DNA of 64,000 bases from Ottelia alismoides (lineage: Eukaryota > Streptophyta > Magnoliopsida > Alismatales > Hydrocharitaceae), in the NCBI GenBank assembly GCA_037367405.1, contig JAZKJV010011597.1:372001-436000 (forward strand). Reading direction: 5' to 3'. Made by a program: the position numbers and the translations under genes. The notes under the pieces were generated by a model, which was given only the letters and a program-made list of their open reading frames with translations, did no database searches and was not told the origin of the DNA. How positions within the stretch are numbered: the stretch's first letter is position 1; each line of letters begins with the position of its first letter. This document shows positions 56,701 to 64,000 of this stretch, in pieces.

Positions 56701-59137
56701 TCGAGCTCCGCCACTTTCAATCGGCATCTTTGGCTAATCCGCTCCACCCCCAGTGACCTCCAGTGCTCGAGCGTGAGGGACAGCTCGCTCCAGGTGCTGT
56801 CGCAGCGAGGAGAGGGGCCGGATACCACTGATCCGGCGAGTTTTCACCGCCGTGCTCCGCCCCGAGTTGGAGCTCGAGCCTCGGACGTCGGCGACCCTTG
56901 AGGCAAAGACCCAGAGCTGCGCAAGCTCAACCACAGCCCACTCGACCACCCAGGTAGTCTCTTAGCTCTACTATTTCGTCTAATTTCCGATTACCCCCAT
57001 ATCACGCCGCCGTCGATTTTCGTCGATTCCGACCGCCTCGCCTTTCCGTTCGACCATCGGAATCCACCCTCACCTTCGCCTTCCTTCCACGCACCTTCTC
57101 CGCCCCTCCGTTCAACCCAGCTCGCACAGGAGCTGGGGTTCGAATCCCTTCGCCGTCGCACCGCCGGGGTTCGCCCACACCGACGCACCTTTCACCTTCA
57201 CTCCGCTTAACAGGGTCGAGGCACTTTGCCCTCGACCCGCGAAGCTTCTGAGCTATTTTGCAGGACCAGCAGAGGCTATCTGAGGCCTCTCGACATTCGG
57301 GCCAGGAGCTTCACCTCCGCCGACCTCGCCGGAGCCCTCCAGGGCTCGGTTGGGTCATCGGAACCTACCATCAGCTGCGGAGCATCATCGCGGAGCTTCT
57401 CCGATCTCCAGGCACAGCAGAGGAGGCCGGAGCCACCGTCACGAGGACGGCAAAGTTCGCCGGCCATCAGTTCTTCCAGCATCCTCCAGAGCCGTTGGAT
57501 CAGCCTCCTGCTCCAGGTGCCATCTTGACCGTTGGTGGCTGGAGCGTTCGTGGACGTCAGATCTGAGGCGCTAGATCCATGCCGTTAGATCCACACGTGT
57601 CCTGGCCTGGACCGTTGGATCGAGCAGAGAGCAGCAGCGACCAGAGCCGCCCCCACCTCGACCGTTCGATCGCCACGTGGCGGCCATCCGTCAGCTCCAG
57701 TTAATAAAGGGTAAATTACCCTTAGGCCCTTATATTAGTTTTATTTCATTTGAGTCCTGTAAATATTCCAGCACGTTGTTTAGTTTTAGGTTTATTTGCA
57801 CAATGGACCCTGCGCTTTAGTTTATTTGCATTTATACCCCTGCCTGTGTGAGCCACGTGCTTCGTCACGTGTATTTTTGGGTTATTTGCATCCGATGCCC
57901 TTGTAGTTCTGATTGTTAAGGAATGAATGAAACTTTTTGAGTAATTGCATTTATACCCCTGTGCGTTGTGGATTTTACGCATGTGCGTTTATTTTTGGGT
58001 TATTTGCAGCTGAGGTCCTCGGACTTTTGGTACGTGTTACCAATTAGTCCCCGAACCTTAGTTTTATTACATATAGGTCCCTGAGTGCCCCAGGCACGCG
58101 CCTCGCGCGTGTTTTGCTGGGTATTTTGCACCGGGACCCCCAGAACTTTGGGTATTTGCACTTTGGTCCCTGTGCACAATGCCCTCTTGTCATTTTTGAA
58201 TAAAATATCAAATCACCTCCAAATCCAACGAAAATTTGACACATGGCCCCTGCCATGGTGTAGGATTTTTGTAGATTTTTGAGTACATTTCTGATCTTGT
58301 TTGCTATTTTTAAAAATTCAAAAACATCTATTTTTGGCACTGTTTAGTTTGAAAAACCCCAAAAAAATATAAAAACCCCCCTAAAAATTCTATAAAAATT
58401 AGGTACTGTTTATTTTGTGTTCCTTGATTTTCTAGCCAATTTTGGCTATTGTTCACTGTTTAAAAACCATAAAAACTTAAAAACACCTAAAAACCCCTAA
58501 AAATTCTAATAAATACATTAAAAACCCAAAAACAATAATTTTGGTACTCAAATTTTCCTTGTTTTACCTAGTTTACAGGAAAAATACCTCCAGGCCCTTT
58601 TGAGGTCCTTAGATATTTTATCTAGGGATTTTGGGCTTGGCTGGACAATACCCTACATTTTTGCTACTGTTTGATTTTTAGAAAATAAAATACACATCCT
58701 AAAAATTCCAAAAATTCACCAAAAACATTAAAAAACACAAAAAAAACATAAAAAATTTTTTGTCTGAATTTTTGCTTGATTTTTGATGCATTAAATAATT
58801 TGTCAAAGTTTGCTTGTTTTTGCTTTTCTTATTTTCTTCACATATTAAAAATTCCAAAAAAATATAAAAATCATTAAAACCACTAAAAATATTTTGTCTT
58901 TTATTTTATTCATTTTTCACCACTTCGTAGGCCTTCGGCCAATCCGTGCTCCTTGAGTTCGACCCTGGGTGCTATACCAGGTTAATCTCATAGCAGGACC
59001 GCTTTCTTCGTGCTTGATTTGACATATTTTCGAGTGGTCATTTTTCTTCTTGATTGACACTTCTGAGTGACTGAGGTCGCAACGACCTATTTTCTGTACC
59101 TTATACCTTAGTCGCTCGGGCTTTTGTGTCATCAGAA

Positions 59138-59155
59138 TGGCGCCGTTGCCGGGGA
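59138..59155 (+). other. Primer-binding site of element C (tRNA-Asp)
   Basis: TGGCGCCGTTGCCGGGGA, the canonical tRNA-Asp complement of Athila-type elements, three bases after the LTR. Confidence 0.95.
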
Positions 59156-60496
59156 GCACGGCTTAGTAGTCGCTTTTTGAGTTTTCCGCAACTTTTTGAT
59201 TTTCGCGGCTATTTGTATAGATTTCTGTATACATATTTTTCTCATATTTCTGACAATAATTTTGGACTGACCACTTCTCTCTGTTTCTTGCGAGGGCCCG
59301 AGGATCGAGGCGGCCGATTTCGAGAAGCCGACGCAACCGCGAGACTCGGAGGCGGCTCCCTTCTGCACGGAGCCGCAAGCGAGAGCGAGAGAGAGAGTTG
59401 AGTGGGTGAGGTTAGATTAGGATATTTGATCATTATTGTTGTAATAATACAGGGACTTGGACTTGCTTGCCTTAGCGGGTCTGTTTCGCCGAGCACCGGA
59501 GTGCTCGGGGGACCCTTAGGAGTTTTTCGCGGTTTTTCGTGGTTTTCTTCTACTTTTTTTTTCTGCCTTTTCCGGTGTTTACGCGGTTTTTGCTCGAGCC
59601 CCTAGACTTAGGAATTTCTGGTGCTTTTGACGTAATTAGTAGGATCCACACACCTAATTGATTATCTGTTCCCATATAACGTTAATTGGACCTACTAATA
59701 AATAAATAATAAAAATAACTTAGTCACTTTCCTGAGAGCCTACGCGCCGCGAGCCTGCCCCGTCAAGCGCTACTCCTGAACTCAACCTATCGAGAAGAGG
59801 AGGGGTGGGTCTAGACCGGACTCTTTGGATCGAGGGCGAGTGACTGAGTTAGACGGTTCTTCGCTAGAAATTGCTCGTCTAGGACTCGGTTTTTCCCGTT
59901 GCATCATATAGGTATTTTTCTTTCTGCCTTTCAATCTGCGCGGATCACTTGCATGTAGAGAGCTGGAGACAAGGTACGCATTTCTATCTCAGCATGCATC
60001 ATTGATTTCTCGCGCATCGGCTTTTTCGTCTTCTCCCCCCTGTTTTCGGACTAAATAATCAGGAGAACCGAAAAATTCGTTAGGCCTTTTGTTTGAGTTG
60101 AAAAATATTAAAAAGAAAAACCATAAAATTGGGACTGGCTAAGACTATTGATCTTAAAAACCACTCACCCTAAAAATTTTGTCTTGGGGAGAGCAACCCC
60201 CTCATTGCATGGTTTGGATGCGCGAGAGAGTGACCCGCACCCTAGGTAGAGCCTCCCGGTGCTAGTCCCGACTGATTACCGACTCTTCCGTGCGGGCCAG
60301 TCAGTTGGGTTAGCATCGGATATCCTAACAGGTCACGTAAGCGCTCTGATATTTTGTGTGTTCACCAAAATAAAAATAGACAAGATAATTTGACCGAACT
60401 TTCACGGTCTTCAGCTCGCGTTGCGTTGGTGAACCGGGGGTTTGTTTGTGATCATAGTTGACTCCAGATCTCATCCGCCTGACTCGCCAGATCAAG
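59156..60496 (+). other. Leader (5' UTR) of element C
   Basis: About 1.34 kb, aligned in blocks with 19951-21234 of A. GAGCACCGGAGTGCTC (59492-59507) forms a 6-bp stem with a four-base loop and is conserved in A, a possible RNA dimerisation or packaging signal. Confidence 0.7.
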
Positions 60497-62760
60497 ATGA
60501 TGGGTAGACGGTCTCTTAGGCAGCCTCTGGCTGCACCGCTTTCGGGCACGTCTACCCGATCATCTAGGTTGGCCCGTGAGAGTCGAGACCAGCTCTCCGA
60601 GCCCGAGTACGACTCCGCCCTGTTCCCCCTCGACCCCCTTTCTTCTGGTAATGAGCGACATGAGCCCGAGGAGAGATTAGCAGATTTGACAGCACCTGAG
60701 TTGGGCTCATTTGATTTTGCAGACGTCGCCATGGCCGCCAGTTCAGGCGATCACCCCGGAGGTTCACGAGGAGACCAGCATTTTGTACTGGACCAGGGGG
60801 CGATCAACTCCACCCTGATCGCATCACTCGAGACAGTTCAGCAGCAGTTACGTGATCAGGGGGCATTCATGATAGAGATGAGGTGAGAGTTGGAGAGGCT
60901 CAGAGCAGAGCGAGGTTCAGAGTAGAGCGAGCCTGAGGAGATACCCGATGCAGAGGCTGCAGCCGCAGCAGCCGCAGCAGCAGCAGCAGCCGCAGCCGCC
61001 GCGGCAGGAGGACCACCACGATCGATGCGGGAGTTGCACAACCCCGGATCGACTCTGATGCATCACTGGGTAGTAGTGCCAGCGATCGTGGGGGACTTCA
61101 AGTTCCCCCCGAACACCTTGCAGTTGCTGCCCCGATTCCACGGACTTGCCACTGAGGAGCCCCACCTCCACCTCCAGGAGTTCCTGATGATTTGCAGCAC
61201 TGTCCATGATCGCACGTGGATCAGGACACGATTCGGATGATAGCCTTCCCTTTTTCACTGGCAGATAGAGCAGCCACCTGGCTGAAACATCTAGGGAAGT
61301 TTGTCTACACCTGGGAGCAGCTCCGCACCGAGTACTTGAACAAGTACTATCCACTCGGGCGGACGAATGCAGCGAGGGCCCTGATCAGCAACTTCTCCAT
61401 GTTCCCCAATGAGCAGTTTCACGAGGCATGGGAGAGGTTTCGAGAGCTCTTAGATAGATGCCCGCACCAAGACATCTCCAAGCCGAACTTGGTTCAGAGC
61501 TTTTTCAGCGGGATGACGCCAGAGCTTCAGGGTCTGGTGAACGCTTCTTGCGGCGGGTCCTACTTTGCCAAGGACCACGACCAGGTCTGGGCCATCTACG
61601 AGGAGATGGCCGAAAACTACATGGTGATGTCTCAGACCAGGTTGTATACTCAGAGACCCCAGCCACAGCAGCCAGGACCCGTGCAGTACCAGCGGATAGC
61701 ACGGGTAGATGCAGGTCCATCCAGTTCGTCCGCAGTCGCAGCAGCACAGGCAGAGTCATCCGCTGCGGACATGGGCATTATCAGCGATAAGTTGGACCGC
61801 ATGGAGCTGATTGAGAAGAAGCAGTGCCAGAGCATCACTCAGATGGAACAGATGGCACAGGTTCTGAGCGACGTGAAGACCCAGCTCATGTGTCTCCAGG
61901 AGGCACAGACGGCTTCACAGCCCCGTCTTCTGTCGCGAGGCGATACCGGCGGCAGCAGCAGCTCGTCCCAGCGCTCCAGCTCCTCCCAGCAGCCTAGACA
62001 GGTTCACCTTGTACAGGCGGAGTCGTACCAGCAGCCGCAGCCTACCTACCAGTCCCCACCATCTCCAGACATGCAGATGGTGGTCTACCAGCCGGATCAG
62101 CCTCTGGCCGTACTGGCGCCAGACCCCTTCGATGTAGAGCCGTTGATGGATGTCAACGGGATTTGGTATGACCGCCCTCAGCCTGGGATCCGACGAGACC
62201 ATCCCGGATTCAGGTGGGGGAATGGTGGTGCCCAGCCCCAGCAGCAGCCGTCAGGTCAGGGAGGGCAGTACTCCCAGCAGAGAGATCACCACCAGCAGCA
62301 GCCCCCAGCATACTAGCAGCACCAGCCATCATCCTTCGGTCCGCGTCCCTATCATCAGCAGGGACAGTCGTGGAGACGTGAGCAGCAGGCTCACCCAGTT
62401 CAGCAGCAGCACCCTTCCTCATATCCCTCTCACCACCAGCAGCAGCTCCAGCAGCCTCAGCACCAGAGAGGCTACCCGTCGGGCCCCCACGAGAGCCCCG
62501 CTTTGGATGACATCACCCGCCTCCTCACGGACCAGCAGGCCACATTCAGACGGGAGATGGACGAGTTCCGCCAGGAGATGCGGGACTTGGTGAGAGGGAA
62601 GGCCGCCATTCCAGCCCAGATTGAGCCAAATCCGAACAACCTCAAGAGGAAATCTGAGCAGGTAGCACACACTGAGTCTGCCACTCCTAGTGATCCATTT
62701 GTTGATACATCTTTGGATCTATTTGATGCTGATTTTGTCACTCTTAGGAGCGGTAGGACC
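60497..62760 (+). pseudogene. gag: Element C gag, nearly intact
   Basis: The start MMGRRSLRQPL aligns with A; an upstream in-frame ATG at 60458 lies in the leader. Two stops (TGA 60884, TAG 60923) and a 1-nt loss near 61205, relative to A, break the N-terminal third. From 61216 the frame is open. The gag core is LPRFHGLATEEPHLHLQEF (61121), AFPFSLADRAATWLKHLG and HEAWERFRELLDRCPHQDI, then the SYFAKDHDQVWAIYEEMAENY block. A coil-like segment and a long Q/P/S-rich linker follow, with one TAG at 62314 in a run of CAG codons. No CCHC knuckle seen. Gag forms the RNA-packaging particle. Confidence 0.9.
60953..61008 (+). repeat. GCA/GCC repeat coding a polyalanine tract in gag of C
   Basis: Consecutive GCA, GCC and GCG codons give about 17 alanines between EIPDAE and GGPP. 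Element A has GGGEIPERGG-type sequence at this place and no tract, so it expanded in C. Confidence 0.85.
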
Positions 62761-63420
62761 CCAGCAGGCGGCGGCGCCTCACCTGAGCTTCACCACGAGG
62801 AGACATCAGAGGCGCCACATGAGGAGGAGGAGAGCAGTACTGAGGCCGCTCCAGATGATGATGGTGGCACTGATGCCACCAAGGATGTTGATTCCACCGG
62901 CGATACTGAGGCCGCCGCTTCACCAGTTCGAGGAGGTGGTACTGACGCCACCAGTAGAGCCGAGCCAGCACGCGGTACTGATGCCGCGAGACGTCTACCA
63001 GCAGCAGCAGCAGAGCCAGCCCGTGGTGGTACTAAGGCCACTGGTGTTTGTTGTGATAGAGATTTTGTCTTTCCTTCAGTTCATGTACCTCAGAACACTG
63101 TTGTGAATAAAGGAAAAGGTTTAGTTTCTTCTGGTCCCACTGTGGTGCATGATGTATGTGTGGATCCGGTCATAGAACCGTCTAGGCCTTTTCCTAGTCC
63201 TTCATCTGAGAAGGACCCTGTGATCCCCTTCCCTAGAGCCCTTCAGATGGGGAAGGAGAAGAAAAAAGAAAATCCAAAAAAGAAAGAGCTTGAGGAGTTC
63301 AGCCAGAGCATGATTGATCGGTTTCACATCCAGCTGACCCTTCAGGAGGCTTTGCAGCACATCCCGCTTCTCCAGCGTTCTTTGAGAGATAGGACTACAG
63401 TCAGGAGGAGGAGGAGGAAC
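62761..63420 (+). pseudogene. Element C gag-protease linker
   Basis: Open in the same frame as gag. It is acidic, with repeated GGTDAT and TEAA-type phrases (62860-63050), then a lysine-rich stretch KEKKKENPKKKE (63253), possibly nuclear targeting. The matching part of A (26940-27600) has the same phrases but is shifted and interrupted. Confidence 0.7.
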
Positions 63421-64000
63421 CACACTTCAGAGATCCATGTGCTGACTAAAACCACGTGTTTTGCGATCCAGAACCGCCTGCCAGTCAAGAGGCCAGATTC
63501 AGGGGCCCCGTATGTCAGATGCCAGATTAGTGAGCAGAGGTTCGACCGTACTCTTCTAGATAGCGGATCGTCGATCAACCTTCTTCCGGCAGCCCTTCTC
63601 GACCGCTTCGAGTTGGGCACTCTTCGACAGAGCAGGACAGTCCTTCAGTTCGCTGATCGATCTGTCAAGAGGCCGAAGGGGTTATTACGAGATGTTATCG
63701 TCACGATTCAGGGTCTGAAATTCCCCGTGGACTTCGTAGTGTTGGACATGGAGATCCCTGAGTCAGTGGCCGATACCCCCATCATCCTTGGTCGTCCGTT
63801 TTTGGCCACAACCAAAGCGGTGACTGATCATGATAGTGGGAAGGTGTACTTTCGCGTCGAGGGCGAGAGTATACAAATAGAGACGGTCGAGGACTACAGA
63901 GCTAGAGAGAGAACCCGCTCAGATGCGAGTACAGATTCAGAGCAGCTGACAGACACAGAGCCAGACATCCACCAGGACTGTGATTTTGTGATCACAGATG
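63421..64000 (+). CDS. Element C protease, open to the window end
   Basis: In one frame: CFAIQNRLPVKRPDSGAPYV, the active site LLDSGSSINLLP (D at 63559), the hydrophobic PVDFVVLDMEIPES strand, and ILGRPFLATTKAV, the conserved second signature of Ty3/gypsy proteases. All key residues are present. The frame has no stop from 62317 to 64000, so this part of the polyprotein is intact. It cleaves the Gag-Pol precursor. RT should follow. Confidence 0.9.

Larger units (their letters stand above)
55647..59134 (+). repeat. 5' LTR of element C
   Basis: 3488 bp, nearly the length of the solo LTR (3477 bp). It begins TGATGAATACCCATTCATCA and ends GTGTCATCA three bases before the primer-binding site. It has an AT-rich U3, a GC-rich promoter (56450-57700) and long R/U5. 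From 57710 to 58170 it contains degenerate repeats of a TATTTGCA...ACCCCTG type unit. Its 3' part contains CGTGCTCCTTGAGTTCGACC (58948). Confidence 0.92.
55647..64000 (+). mobile_element. Element C: Athila-like LTR retrotransposon, 5' half
   Basis: The order is 5' LTR (55647-59134), tRNA-Asp primer-binding site, leader, gag and protease, running off the window. It is the same family as A (leader and gag align throughout) but better preserved, with a single frame open from 62317 to the window end. The RT, integrase and 3' LTR should follow beyond 64000. Confidence 0.92.

Overview
The window is a block of nested plant transposable elements. I found no host protein-coding gene, no functional rRNA or tRNA gene and no CRISPR array. 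Nuclear flowering-plant DNA is indicated by Athila-like Ty3/gypsy retrotransposons primed by tRNA-Asp, a LINE with an RVT zinc-binding tail, two hAT elements with 8-bp target duplications, and a MuDR-type MULE transposase with GT-AG introns. I cannot assign the species.

Region 1-16618 is old, decayed repeat sequence. It holds the 3' end of a LINE (1-697) and a three-level nest. In that nest an outer hAT element (1099-5274) contains an Ac-like hAT element (2250-5162), which contains a 5'-truncated LINE (2638-4755). Each level is bounded by its own target-site duplication. Further right are a tRNA-like SINE candidate, a degraded second LINE, a small MULE with very G-rich tandem repeats (13388-14503), and two long inverted arms of an unidentified repeat (about 10820-12205 and 15030-16618).

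Region 16619-51480 is one Athila-like retrotransposon, element A, on the + strand. Its 5' LTR is 16619-19929, followed by a tRNA-Asp primer-binding site, a long leader, gag, protease, reverse transcriptase, RNase H, integrase, an array of hairpins, a polypurine tract, and the start of the 3' LTR at 51025. Two later insertions split it. A 3477-bp solo LTR in reverse orientation sits inside gag (21275-24751, duplication GGCAC). A complete related retrotransposon on the minus strand, element B, sits inside the reverse transcriptase (29011-46476, duplication AGTAC/GGTAC).

Region 51481-64000: a MULE (51481 onward) starts abruptly inside A's 3' LTR. Its transposase is readable across three exons (52060-55272) and is broken by three in-frame stops but no frameshift. 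A third Athila-like retrotransposon, element C, starts at 55647, probably inside the MULE, and runs off the window in its protease. No right MULE end or A LTR remainder is seen before 55647, so these probably lie beyond the window.

The most notable signals are shared by the related retroelements. Every LTR begins with a palindromic tip (TGATGAAT...ATTCATCA type). Three LTR promoters carry a CCAAT box followed by inverted W-boxes about 200 bp upstream of a TATA box, whereas element B carries G-boxes. A and B both carry tandem hairpins that each end in a copy of the polypurine-tract sequence. A and B also share a conserved long non-coding 3' region. In element A most stop codons look like CAG-to-TAG or CGA-to-TGA changes, as expected from deamination of methylated cytosine; five are confirmed because element C keeps CAG at the same place.
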